From Varibaculum cambriense (GTDB lineage: Bacteria; Actinomycetota; Actinomycetes; Actinomycetales; Actinomycetaceae), in NCBI RefSeq assembly GCF_002848005.1, contig NZ_PKHX01000004.1, positions 124,001 to 188,000 on the forward strand: a stretch of DNA of 64,000 nucleotides, given 5' to 3'. Position 1 is the stretch's first letter; every line of letters starts with the position of its first letter. A model generated the notes under the pieces. The model did no database searches. It was given only the letters and a program-made list of their open reading frames with translations, and was not told the DNA's origin. This document shows, one piece after another, positions 8,601 to 17,500 of the stretch. The position numbers were made by a program, and so were the translations under genes.

Positions 8601-10750
8601 TCGAACACAAATATCTACACGAAATTTTCGCTAATGAAATCGTACTGCTCAGCTACTATATCGCCAGTATCAATATCGAGCAGGTTTACCACCAGATACA
8701 AGCGGAACGCGGACAAGACCAAGGTTATCTAGAATTCCCCGGCATAACTTTGACCGATACTTTCCAACTGCGCGAAGGTGAAGGACAACTTGCTGGTATT
8801 GGTGATTTTCAGGCCAATCTGGAGCGCGTGAAGCGGCAGCGAGAAGCCCCTATCCGGGTGGTGGTGATGAATCCGCCCTATTCTGCCGGGCAAAAGAGTG
8901 CCAACGATAATAATCAGAATTTGAAGTATCCCCAATTGGATGCGCGAATAGAAAAGACTTATGTGGCTCGTTCCAGCGCCACTAATAAGAACAGCCTCTA
9001 CGATTCCTACTTCCGGGCGCTGCGCTGGGCAAGTGACCGCGTTGGTGAAGAAGGAATTATCGCCTTTGTATCCAATAGTTCCTTTATCGACGGCAATACC
9101 GCTGATGGGGTTCGGCTCAGTTGGGCGCAGGAATTTAGCGATATTTATATCTATAACCTGCGTGGTAGCATTCGGGGCAAAATGGGCGAAGCAGCTGCTC
9201 AAGAAGGGGGCAACGTATTTCCGATTATGACCGGAGTTGCGATTACGATTCTGGTTAAGGAGAAAGACGCTTCTTCTCGTCCCTGCCGTATTCATTACGC
9301 CGAGGTGGATGACTATTTGGCGCGACAAGAAAAATTAGACTTGCTAACGCGGGAAACCTCTATAGCCGGAACCGAGTTTGAGCAAATTATCCCCAACGCC
9401 CACGGAGACTGGATTAATCAACGCGATGAAAGGTACCTAGAGTTCCAGGAAATGGGGAACAAACGTTCCAAGGGCAAAGCCAGTACACCCGCTATTTTTC
9501 AAAATTATTCTCGTGGACTTGCCACTACCCGAGATGCCTGGTGCTACAACTTCTCACGCCAAGCAGTGGAATCAAATATGCAACGAATGATTAATAACTA
9601 CAACCAAGAGGTATCAAGCGGACATAATCGATCTCAGGTTAATGAAGATCAAACCTGGGTATCCTGGGGCGGAGAACTTGACAAAGAACTTGAACGAGGA
9701 GTAAAGCTGCAGCTCCGCAAGAATTGTTTACAACAATCGATTTATAGACCGTTTACAAAACAGAGTGTTTATTTTGAACGAGTTATTAATGAGCGTGTCT
9801 ATCAAATACCGCAGATTTTCCCCACCCCCAAGCAACCAAATCTAGCTATCGGTCCCATTGGTGAACGGAGACGCGAATTTTCAGTCTTTATTTCTACCTT
9901 GTTGCCCGATCTTGAGATGACTTCAAAGGCTCAATGGTTTCCCCTCTATACCTGGGAGAAAACAGAAAAAACCGAGGACGATAATTCACTATTTGCGTCT
10001 ACCGGTAACTGGGAAGATTTTGATACGCCAGAGGAATTTTCCGGGAGTTTTGATTTTAGTAAGCCCATCGGCATGCAGGTACCGGCACAAATTGAGGGTT
10101 ACTGCCGCCGGGATAACATTAACGATTCCACGCTTAGCGCCTACCGCCATCATTATCGGGAAGAGGCGATCAGCAAAGAAGATATTTTCTTTTATATCTA
10201 TGCCCTGCTGCACCATCCGCAGTTCCGGGAACGTTATGAAGCTGATTTAAAGAAGATGCTGCCCCGAATTCCGAAGGTGCAGGATTTTTGGAGCTACGCC
10301 AATATCGGGCGGGAACTAGCGGAACTCCATGTGAACTATGAAGAAGTTGCCCCCTATCCAGGGATTACCGCAAAAACCAGTCTGATAGCACCCCAAGATG
10401 ATTGGCAGAAGTATCACCTAAAACAACTGACCTGGGGGAAGAAGCCCGGTAAACGCGCCAAAGATTACACTACCTTGGTGTATAACGAGTATGTGACCTT
10501 CACGGGGATTCCTGAACAAGCCAATGAATACAAGATTGGCGGACGCAGCCCCTTAGAGTGGATGGTAGATCGCTATCGCATTAAGACTGATACCAAGACC
10601 GACATTCTCAATGACCCCAATGATTATTGTCGTGAGATCAATGATCCTGCCTATATCGTCAAACTAATCCCGGCATTAGTCACGGTATCGATGCGCACCC
10701 TAGAGCTAACCTGCACACTCCCCGAATTCATTATCGATGAAGAACAGTGA
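5645..10750 (+). CDS. Type ISP restriction-modification enzyme (nuclease-helicase-methyltransferase)
   Basis: This 1701-residue single polypeptide has the architecture of Type ISP enzymes such as LlaGI/LlaBIII. An Mrr-like nuclease lies at about 50-150 (D...AIQCKFYRQG). An SF2 helicase/translocase follows, with Walker A ACGTGKTF near 243, DEAH near 380, MTATPR near 414 and QAVGRVMRK near 635. An N6-adenine methyltransferase comes next, with DPFLGTGTF near 962 and NPPY near 1075, and then a C-terminal target-recognition region ending near EWMVDRYRI. Such enzymes methylate one strand of an asymmetric site and use ATP-driven translocation to cleave unmodified DNA between head-to-head sites. The length is at the family's upper end and all key motifs are present. 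Translation starts at TTG preceded by AAGGAG. The site specificity cannot be read from sequence. Confidence 0.93.
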   Translation: MNTDIFSEQVALKGEGNSASDSLNAVDTQQEAARSVAAFDALLTEYREIADSERNKGNLFEQLIRSYLLNDSQMGSQFGAVYLWRDWPGGGLAGKPDTGIDLVAIETEDMPADGSEPTADTPAVAIQCKFYRQGHTIQKGNLDSFLSDSGKEPFKRRIFVETTGVPWSDNAETAIEGQSKPVTRIGLTDLRNSNIDWTTYSFNSPDDAPQHRQPKILRDHQVNAINDVFEGFKSHDRGTLVMACGTGKTFTSLKIAEQHTDDLGGSARIMFMVPSLSLMSQTLSEWASEVQVPFSAWSVCSDTKVNRKRRKREDLVDIATVDLKTPPTTDAKKLADSLLKHQGDEGLQVVFCTYQSIDIVHQAQELAGKQWRDFDLIICDEAHRTTGVTLSGEDESAFTRVHDNTYLRAEKRLYMTATPRIFQPRVKNVAKENDAILASMDDESLYGKVFHRLGFGQAVSLGLLTDYKVVVLAVPEDQITEFFQQDLPEGELTIPEAAKLVGCWNALSKRKSDLFDVQYGEDKSPMRRAVAFAKDIKTSKQITAEFPELVRAHLQDLSNTDESDNLEVQCKHVDGSMNAIERGEALDWLKSETSDDHPVCRILTNARCLSEGVDVPTLDAVLFLNPRRSQVDVIQAVGRVMRKAEGKEFGYIILPVAVPVGTEPEKAMDDNKRFAVVWQVLQAIRAHDERFDSTINAIEYNENPPENIMVEVVNLAKTKERDSVSTTDIEGTEVGTGDGIPADNAVSGVQAMLNIPSSEWKDAVYSKIVKKVGNRLYWDDWSQDIADIASRYINLIDHLLEDPLNQDYFAKFVESLQTTLNPAIDNAEAVEMLAQHLITKPLFDAMFPNQDFTAQNPVSQAMQAILDRLATNQIFEKEREPLAKFYATMAEKITTIDNLAGKQEIMRTLYDRFFTKAFPAIKDRLGIVFTPVPVVDYILKSAEYAMQKYFGKSLGDSGVSIIDPFLGTGTFVSRLLQSEIIPPEQLEHKYLHEIFANEIVLLSYYIASINIEQVYHQIQAERGQDQGYLEFPGITLTDTFQLREGEGQLAGIGDFQANLERVKRQREAPIRVVVMNPPYSAGQKSANDNNQNLKYPQLDARIEKTYVARSSATNKNSLYDSYFRALRWASDRVGEEGIIAFVSNSSFIDGNTADGVRLSWAQEFSDIYIYNLRGSIRGKMGEAAAQEGGNVFPIMTGVAITILVKEKDASSRPCRIHYAEVDDYLARQEKLDLLTRETSIAGTEFEQIIPNAHGDWINQRDERYLEFQEMGNKRSKGKASTPAIFQNYSRGLATTRDAWCYNFSRQAVESNMQRMINNYNQEVSSGHNRSQVNEDQTWVSWGGELDKELERGVKLQLRKNCLQQSIYRPFTKQSVYFERVINERVYQIPQIFPTPKQPNLAIGPIGERRREFSVFISTLLPDLEMTSKAQWFPLYTWEKTEKTEDDNSLFASTGNWEDFDTPEEFSGSFDFSKPIGMQVPAQIEGYCRRDNINDSTLSAYRHHYREEAISKEDIFFYIYALLHHPQFRERYEADLKKMLPRIPKVQDFWSYANIGRELAELHVNYEEVAPYPGITAKTSLIAPQDDWQKYHLKQLTWGKKPGKRAKDYTTLVYNEYVTFTGIPEQANEYKIGGRSPLEWMVDRYRIKTDTKTDILNDPNDYCREINDPAYIVKLIPALVTVSMRTLELTCTLPEFIIDEEQ

Positions 10751-10833
10751 GCAAGGATCGGTTAACTAGACGGTAACCCCGGCAAGCTTGTAATGAACTG
10801 AGATGCTAGTTCTAGAACTGAAAGCTAGTAGAT

Positions 10834-11850
10834 ATGAGTACAGAATCCCAAAATAATAGCTTCGATAAGGTTTTGGGGAACGTTGGTCAACCGATTAGCG
10901 CCACAGCTATGCATTCCCTCATCCCGGCGGCTAAAGCTCTAAGTGAGCAAATATCAACTATGGAAACCCTTAAAAGATCATTAGCTCCTGCTTTAAACTC
11001 AATAGATTCTCTTAGGGCTCAAATAAATAATCTACCTTTTAAGATATCCATTCCGCAGTTTAAAATTCAGACTTTGGATATCTTTACTGCAGATCAGCAA
11101 CATTTTAATAAATTATTTAAATCTCTGTTAAAAGACCTACAACGGATACAAGATCATGTTGATAAGATCCGTAGAACTTGGCTTCCCCAAAATCTAATTG
11201 ACGTTCTTGACGAGTTAACGATAAGTGAAATAGCACAGTTTGCCCACGAAGAAGCAATCGGGGTTTATGGCGCGCCACGAGCATCAATATTAGTAAAGCT
11301 AGTTAGGTCAAATACCACTGCAGAACGACGCAAACTTCTCAATACATATTACGAACAAATACTTGATGATTGTGAAAAATTAATTAGCAGCGAGAATGTT
11401 AAAAGTAAAGTACCAGAATCTGAGTTTGTATTAGAAGCGATAAGTTGTATCAGAGATAAACACCCGCAGCCAGCACAAGCTTTACTTACCGTTACTCTTG
11501 ACTCTTTGATTATCAAGCTCATACCCGATAAACCTGCCAGAGAAAAAATAACTGTTCATAAACCCGAAGCTGATGCACCACTCGATGCGGAGACAGAAAG
11601 TCTTAGACAGCTATTAACTTGGCTACCAGTGTGGAACGCTCATAAAGCTTTCCGTCCATGGACCGCTGACAAACCTCCTCGCGAATTTAATCGCCACGCA
11701 TCGGTACATTACGTAAGAAATAGGCAATACAGCAAACGTAACTGCATACAAGCGCTGCTACTAACAACTGGGGTAATAAAATACGCTGCAAGCAGCTCCC
11801 AAAGTAAATGGGGTGTTATTGCGCCCTCCTCAACCCCCGTAAAAACTTAA
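10834..11850 (+). CDS. HEPN-like protein, candidate abortive-infection factor
   Basis: This 338-residue protein has no family name that I recognise with confidence. The N-terminal 170 residues are helical and coiled-coil-like (SEQISTMETLKRSL, DLQRIQDHVDKIRR). Near residues 284-290 it has FNRHASVHYV, an R-x4-H arrangement typical of HEPN ribonucleases and of Abi-type proteins that end in a similar NRH-x-x-x-H helix. It follows the Type ISP gene by 83 bases on the same strand, in clearly more AT-rich sequence than the core genes, so it may be a co-acquired defence gene. No terminator was seen between the two. The function is inferred from the motif and the position. Confidence 0.6.
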   Translation: MSTESQNNSFDKVLGNVGQPISATAMHSLIPAAKALSEQISTMETLKRSLAPALNSIDSLRAQINNLPFKISIPQFKIQTLDIFTADQQHFNKLFKSLLKDLQRIQDHVDKIRRTWLPQNLIDVLDELTISEIAQFAHEEAIGVYGAPRASILVKLVRSNTTAERRKLLNTYYEQILDDCEKLISSENVKSKVPESEFVLEAISCIRDKHPQPAQALLTVTLDSLIIKLIPDKPAREKITVHKPEADAPLDAETESLRQLLTWLPVWNAHKAFRPWTADKPPREFNRHASVHYVRNRQYSKRNCIQALLLTTGVIKYAASSSQSKWGVIAPSSTPVKT

Positions 11851-12004
11851 AATCCGCAAGTAGCTCCGCTTAGAAGATTGGGGAATATCCGTATTTTTCC
11901 CACTCACCTTATTATTTGGGCGTAGTTGAAATCTGCCTCCCCGCCCTCGGCTGTAGCTTATTTAGCCAGTTGGTCTTGCGTTCCGAGATGACAACATTCC
12001 CGGT

Positions 12005-12032
12005 ACCTATGCTTTAAAACCTCAATCATCTA
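12005..12032 (+). repeat. 28-bp diverged direct repeat, left of GIY-YIG gene
   Basis: This sequence matches 13,045-13,072 at 23 of 28 positions; four of the five differences are transitions (shared frame acctaNgctttNaaa then ccatcta-like end). The two copies flank the GIY-YIG gene in the same orientation and suggest an old duplication or the edges of an insertion. Confidence 0.4.
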
Positions 12033-12110
12033 AACCAGGAATCTGGGGAAAATAAATTAGGATTATTGTCAACTCGCCATTAACCGGTGATTTGTGACAA
12101 GGAGAAACCA

Positions 12111-13001
12111 ATGGATGATGCTAGCCGAAAAGAAGATCCCGAGATTCGGTTTACGGACTTCATCGTTCCACCAGATCCAACCAGAACCAAAGTAAAGTTC
12201 AATGTCCATCCGAATAATCCATTAACGCCAGCCTGGGATCTTCTGCTTGATGACTCTGATATGTGGTTAGAGATGAATGAGTGGCGCTCGAAAAAAGGTG
12301 GCAATCACAACTTAGATCAAGCCGACTACCTAATCACGCTCGCACAATATTATCCATACGGTTCGAACTACTACATCTTTGGAGGAATGTATCGAGTAAA
12401 TAAAATAGCACCTGAAATTAACAATGGCCGTGGCTACCGCCTTGAGCTAATGGATGATTATTTGAGATACCGTAAGCGGCTCATCATTAAACTGGAAAAA
12501 TCAATCGGGCGTAATGCGTATAACCGAAGGTATGACATGCTGCAATCTAGCAGCCTGAACCCTGTAGTTTATGAGCTTGCCCCCGCCACTAAACTCGGTG
12601 CTTTTCCGGGTTATAACCGGGTTTCACTTAAGCACAAAGATTTGGAACGAATCATCGAGAATGAGGAAGCAAACTGGAAGCAAGCGCTCTCAAACGTCAA
12701 GGCTGTCTACGTCATCACTGACCGCCATACCGGAAAGCTCTATATTGGTTCCGCCTCCGGAAATGACAGAGGGCTGTGGCAACGCTGGGCTGCATACGCT
12801 GACCTAAATAACCTCACCGGCGGAAATAATAAACTTAAGCAGCTTAAAGCTGAAAAAGGCAGCCAGTACATTATTGATAATTTCCAGTATTCGATCCTGG
12901 AAATTTTCGACACAAAAACAAAAGTCGAAGACATTATAAGTCGCGAGTCATATTGGAAACGGATACTTGCTACCCGAGAACATGGGCTGAATGATAACTA
13001 A
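12111..13001 (+). CDS. GIY-YIG nuclease-domain protein
   Basis: This 296-residue protein has its GIY-YIG domain in the C-terminal third, with AVYVITDRHTGKLYIGSA from about residue 198 and GLWQRWAAYA after it supplying the conserved Tyr, Gly and Arg. GIY-YIG domains cut DNA with one metal ion. The N-terminal 190 residues have no fold that I recognise (DMWLEMNEWRSKKGG, YYIFGGMYRV). The start at 12,111 follows AAGGAGA; an in-frame GTG at 12,087 would place that site inside the coding region. The gene stands alone between the HEPN-like gene and the DinJ-YafQ pair, flanked by two diverged 28-bp repeats. A restriction or mobile-element role is possible but unproven. Confidence 0.75.
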   Translation: MDDASRKEDPEIRFTDFIVPPDPTRTKVKFNVHPNNPLTPAWDLLLDDSDMWLEMNEWRSKKGGNHNLDQADYLITLAQYYPYGSNYYIFGGMYRVNKIAPEINNGRGYRLELMDDYLRYRKRLIIKLEKSIGRNAYNRRYDMLQSSSLNPVVYELAPATKLGAFPGYNRVSLKHKDLERIIENEEANWKQALSNVKAVYVITDRHTGKLYIGSASGNDRGLWQRWAAYADLNNLTGGNNKLKQLKAEKGSQYIIDNFQYSILEIFDTKTKVEDIISRESYWKRILATREHGLNDN

Positions 13002-13044
13002 CGAAATTGGCGCCGCAAGAAACGGCTACCTCAGTGTGGTCAAC

Positions 13045-13072
13045 ACCTAGGCTTTGAAATCCCAACCATCTA
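13045..13072 (+). repeat. 28-bp diverged direct repeat, right of GIY-YIG gene
   Basis: This is the partner of 12,005-12,032 (23 of 28 identical). It lies in the 409-bp gap before the DinJ-type antitoxin gene. Apart from this repeat, a PEBP gene remnant (13,221-13,315) and an inverted repeat (13,321-13,341), nothing else was recognised in that gap. Confidence 0.4.
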
Positions 13073-13220
13073 CGCTGCCGCGTAAATCATTGGCAACCCA
13101 CCAAATCGTACGATGCAAATTAGCGCGCTGATCTGATGCCGCCACTAGAACCCCCTAGGTAAAGAACTAGTTAATAGTCTAGCGAGGCTCGCGCATGCCA
13201 AAACCCCCGCCGCGCGCCCA

Positions 13221-13315
13221 AGAATAAAACACCGCCTGGAAGTTAGCAGCAACCGCCCAGGCGTCCTCATCCAGTTTCAAAGTTTCCGTATCTAGAGCTT
13301 GAACCGCGAAAAATA
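13221..13315 (-). pseudogene. Fragment of a YbhB/PEBP-family gene
   Basis: This segment is about 91 percent identical (7 mismatches in the best 79 bases, no gaps) to 20,579-20,657, inside the intact PEBP gene at 20,525-21,058. It is read on the same strand. Its translation keeps the family pattern (FAVQALDTETLKLDEDA, then AANFQAVF) against FAVHALDTETLELDEDA in the intact copy. Only about 31 codons of the C-terminal part remain; homology stops on both sides and the reading frame ends early. It is a gene relic and gives a 7.3-kb-spaced direct repeat around the toxin-antitoxin and MoxR/VWA genes. Confidence 0.8.
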
Positions 13316-13320
13316 ATAAT

Positions 13321-13341
13321 TATATGCACATTACGCATATA
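13321..13341. promoter_or_regulatory. Candidate DinJ-type operator
   Basis: A perfect inverted repeat, TATATGC (13,321-13,327), 7-base spacer, GCATATA (13,335-13,341), lies 70 bases before the antitoxin start in an AT-rich stretch. RelB/DinJ antitoxins repress their own operons at palindromes of this kind, so this is the probable autoregulatory site. Confidence 0.55.
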
Positions 13342-13410
13342 GCACGCACATAACCATTGATTTTTAATGCCATTGTTTTTAGTATTTATGTAACAACAGG
13401 AGGGGTAACG

Positions 13411-13686
13411 ATGGCTAAAGTTAGTACCAACATCAATTTGGACGCTGATCTCAAGCGCTCCGCGCAGCTCTTACTCAAAGACCTGGGCATGGATCTAACT
13501 ACTGCGGTCACTATATTCTTGCGGCAAACCGTGCGGGATCAGGCAATCCCATTCCAAATATCGCGCGATATTCCTAACGCCCAGACCCTGGCTGCCTTGC
13601 AGGAATACGAGGAAATGAAGGCACACCCCGAAAAGTACCCGCGCTATAACAGCTTCGAAGAAGCAATGAAAGATGTCCTTGCATGA
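13411..13686 (+). CDS. dinJ: RelB/DinJ-family antitoxin
   Basis: This 91-residue antitoxin has an N-terminal ribbon-helix-helix region (STNINLDADLKRSAQLLLKD, then LTTAVTIFLRQTVRD) that dimerises and binds DNA, and a C-terminal tail (EYEEMKAHPEKYPRY) that should wrap the toxin. The start at 13,411 follows AGGAGGGG; a start 18 codons upstream lacks such a site. Its TGA overlaps the ATG of the toxin gene by 4 bases (ATGA), the usual coupled arrangement. Repression through the palindrome at 13,321-13,341 is inferred. Confidence 0.92.
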   Translation: MAKVSTNINLDADLKRSAQLLLKDLGMDLTTAVTIFLRQTVRDQAIPFQISRDIPNAQTLAALQEYEEMKAHPEKYPRYNSFEEAMKDVLA

Positions 13687-13964
13687 GGCTAAACATTGTT
13701 CTTTCCAACCGCTTCAAGAAGGACTTGAAACTTGCGAAAAAACGCGGTTTGGATCTGGAACTACTGAGCTCCGTTATCAAGCGTCTCGCCGAAAGGAAAC
13801 CTCTTGCTCCTAAACATCGAGATCACGACCTTGGAGGCAATTTCCGAGGCTTTCGGGAATGCCATATAAAACCGGATTGGCTCTTGGTCTATCGTATAGA
13901 CGGCGAGAACCTCATATTGTTCTTAAACCGAACTGGCTCACACGCGGATCTCTTCGGTATGTAA
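13683..13964 (+). CDS. yafQ: YafQ-family mRNA interferase toxin
   Basis: This 93-residue RelE-superfamily toxin cleaves mRNA on the ribosome when not bound by its antitoxin. The residues that matter in E. coli YafQ all have counterparts: H48, H61, D65, W66 (in HIKPDW), H87 and F91 (in GSHADLFG), so it should be active. It overlaps the antitoxin gene by 4 bases. It is the second toxin-antitoxin pair in this 20-kb accessory region. Confidence 0.93.
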   Translation: MRLNIVLSNRFKKDLKLAKKRGLDLELLSSVIKRLAERKPLAPKHRDHDLGGNFRGFRECHIKPDWLLVYRIDGENLILFLNRTGSHADLFGM

Positions 13965-14134
13965 GAGCCGAACCGGCAACTTCTGTTTGAGATTGACTGA
14001 AGCCCCTGCCGCGATTCCGTTTACGGCAGCGCCCTATAAACGATTCACCACTGCAACAATACCCAACACGGCACCAGCTCCCTATAAAAAGCAAGGATGC
14101 TTCTCCGGCAGACAATCACCGACACACTATCGTT

Positions 14135-14347
14135 TTATTTTTTGCCACGGGTCTTTTTATTCTTTTCCCGATTCCCGATTATCACAAAGCAAGCAAATCC
14201 TAAAGCCCAGATCGGGAGGGTGAATAGCATGTTTCTAAGATAGTTAGCTGTAAACAACAAAAAGAAGTCCAAAATAGCCGAGACCGCCACCAGGATAATC
14301 CCCACCCAAACCAAGAAATCATCGATAGTGTTTTTACGCTTAGACAT
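14135..14347 (-). CDS. Small two-helix membrane protein
   Basis: This predicted 70-residue protein begins MSKRKNTIDDFLVW, has two hydrophobic segments (about 11-33 and 38-57) and ends in a strongly basic tail (NREKNKKTRGKK). It resembles the small inner-membrane proteins common in actinobacteria, but I do not recognise a family. The ribosome-binding site is weak. It faces away from the large gene starting at 14,583. A longer frame to 14,584 reads through low-quality sequence and is not favoured. Confidence 0.6.
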   Translation of the reverse strand: MSKRKNTIDDFLVWVGIILVAVSAILDFFLLFTANYLRNMLFTLPIWALGFACFVIIGNREKNKKTRGKK

Positions 14348-14582
14348 GGTCTTTAGTTTACTGCATTTCGCGTACACCCTCGGAAATAGTATTGAGCGTC
14401 TATAATCGAATAACGAGGTTGCACGCCGGCTATACCGGGTATCAAAACTGGTTAAACCGGGCGGGCACGCACAGGGGTCATTCCTGCCAGGACGACCACA
14501 GTTGAGGGTGACAGCTACGCATAGCAGCGACGCAGAGCAGCGGCAACGGCGAGATAGAAAAAAGGTAGAAAAGAGGAACTTC

Positions 14583-17500
14583 ATGGAATCGCTTTCCGAG
14601 ATGGTGGTAAACGAAATTTTTGCTTACCACGAGATCCTCTCCCCCTCCCCCGAAACCGCTGCTGGAGTGCGGAAAGTAGTCGAATGCCTAGTGGGATCGG
14701 CTCCTAACTCCAAGTATTCGTGGGAAACCGAGTATGGAACTACCCTGATACTCGGCGAAGACAACTCTCTTTGGGCTAAATCCTCCAGAGGATCTTTCAG
14801 CAGGTTATTCGCAAAAATCAACAATGTACACAGATGCATTGACACGAGTGCCAATAACACACATGGTGATTTCTACATTGTGCGCTCCAATAATCGCTAT
14901 CTGTTTTTTTGCGACAAAACTGGGTCTCCTTACCCAGGTAAAGTCGAAAAAATTGCTCCCAAAGTAACTCCCCTCGGTGTTAACCTCGGGATTAACTCCA
15001 GTGGGGAATACGTTACTTGGAAAGGAAAACTACTAGCAGAAGATCTTCGCAGGCCTCTCGACACTGAAATTGATATCCACCTAGCGACGGAAGGAACAGT
15101 AGTTTTCCCGACTACCGTCGGGTTCTACGCCAAGAATCAAGATAGCTCGCAGGTTAATCAGAACTCCCTAGACAACCTGGCTGGTTTAGATCCCAATTCT
15201 CTGGAGTACTTTTCCTGTCGGCCCCGGCTCACTCCCTTAACTAGCGGATATACCGCTAGCAAACCCGAATCCTCACGCCAAGAGCAAGTCACCTCCTCGC
15301 TGGTCACGGATTTCTATCCTGCCGGTTTAGCTCCCCAGGAATATCGCCCCGCTCTAGTTCTAGCGCGCACTAAATCGGGGGATTCCTACTATGCGATAGT
15401 CGACACCAACCCGTTCTCTCCGGGAGAAGCTGAAACCGAATGGATAAAACTACCTAACGATTGCACTTTTGCAGTTAAAGGTAAATTTAAAAGACGCAAG
15501 GTTGAAATAAGAGAAAAAATAAACGGCGATTTAGAGTTACATTACGGCAAAAAAGTGACATTTTTAGGTACCGGAAACCTCTCAGAAGTATTCATAACTC
15601 AAGAAGATAAATTTTCCCAAACTCTGCGATTAGTGATCCATCAGGGAAATGCGGGGTTCCAGACTCGTTACCTAGAAATAACCATAAATGCTGATGGCAC
15701 AGTAGATAAAAACCTGCTATACCCTCTAGAAGATCCTTTCCTTAAAAAACCAGTAACCAATTCTCAAAAAACCACAGATCTTTCCCTTTCCCCCGTATCG
15801 ATGAACACGAAGGAGGAAGCAGGCAAAATCGCCAGACGCCTCACCAGGTGGCCATATATGACCGGTTTAGAACTAGAAGTCCTTCACCCTATTTTTGGAG
15901 TCGCTTCAGTTCCCGAAGACGATATCCCGGTTTTGGCAAGGATTTGGAATAGGTGGAGCTCTTTAAATGAAGGTCAGCTACGAGCCAAGACCACCCTCTT
16001 CATGGGGATTCTTCCCTTCACCGGCAACAACATAGCTAAAACCACTCGCCTAGTTGACTCCGGTAACTTTAACCGGACATCACCCCGGCAATCGCAATCA
16101 TCTACTAGGCTAGGCAAACTCGCCCGAGAAGCACTGGAGATCTGGAAAGTACCGATCCCGGCGTTGGAAGAAAAATACTTAAAACAATTCGATCACGATT
16201 TTCAAAAAATATTTGAGGGGGCAGGCGCCCCGGAACATGTATGGGAGATGAAGACATCTAAGCCGCGTGCCCAATTACGCAAATACTGCGGAACCATGAT
16301 GATTGATAAGAACAAAAATCTGTGGCGGCTACGATACCTAGATACCCCGAAGCTAGAAGCCAAAAACATAAAGTTCCGACACTTCTCCTATTTCGATGCA
16401 ATCCTAGAAGATGATAGTCACCGCCTATACTGGATGGATTTAAACTACGGAATAGTTTCTCCTATCCCTCCCGAACGTCGCTGGCTCGCCGGAGAGGTTT
16501 TCTGTGAAAACGGAGTGTACGTGGACCGCAAAGGTGTTCCCTATCGAAGAGCAAGGAAGAATGTCGAGGTTCCCCCAAACCTCAATTTTTGCCCGCACTT
16601 TAGCGGAGACCTCACAGTTGTTCCGGACGCTAATGGGGAATTGCTGTGGCTGCACCACGGTGAACACCGTGCGACGCTTATCAACATGCAGATAGACATT
16701 GAATCCGCAATTGACTACACCCCGGTATCTCGAACCAAGAACACTGCGAGAGACAGCGATTCCTCGGGGACTGACGGTTTCGAATTCCGCTGGTTCTTCA
16801 TTCGTAATTCCGATGGGAAGATCCGTTTTTATATCTACAACCGTATATCCAAGAAGGGACGACTCGAGGCAACCCACAAGGTCAGTCCTGAATCTTCGCC
16901 AATAGTGGCCATAAAAAAACAAAAAAATCGGACCCTGGAATACTCTCGCTCTGGGCGCTTAGTGGCCACAGTTAACGGCCAGAATAAAACTTTTGAATTA
17001 GCTTCTGACGGATCTGAACTTCTAAGGCTAGGGATTATTAAAAATAGTATCGAATCTCTTTATCTGGGAGAAGATGGCAACGTTTACGTGCGAGAATTAA
17101 GCAAAGAAAACGAGTTGGATCATGATTCTTTGAGCTTTATTGGCTTCGAAAATTGGGAATATGACTGGAAAGGACATATAAACTCCTCCAAGGAGACAAA
17201 CCGGCTAACCCAAGATGATCTGATTACTAACTTGAGCTACAACTGCGGCGCTTTTCACCGTGCAATCTATGCTTCCTTGACTGAAAAAGACCGCAAGATA
17301 TTTTTAGACTTTATGAAGGAGTTACGCTCCACCCCCACCCCCTACCAGTATTCAGATAAGGAGGCTTCCCCTTGGGCAGGTGCCCAAAGACTCACTAAAG
17401 ACAATCAACCTAGCGTCTGGGATAGCTGTTATCCGGCCTGGCCTGAGTTCTATAACTGTCTTTTCCTGGCTAATGGGGATATAAAAGCCGCCACAGATTG

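Noticed and set aside
8729..9328. 199-codon minus-strand frame opposite the methyltransferase part of the Type ISP gene
   Set aside because: It is antisense to conserved methyltransferase sequence and has no domain or start signal.
13987..14223. Pro-rich plus-strand frame after yafQ
   Set aside because: There is no ribosome-binding site and no conserved motif, and it overlaps the end of the small membrane protein gene on the other strand.
16440..16922. 160-codon minus-strand frame inside the 1013-residue gene
   Set aside because: It is antisense to a continuous long gene with a good start; it has no motif.
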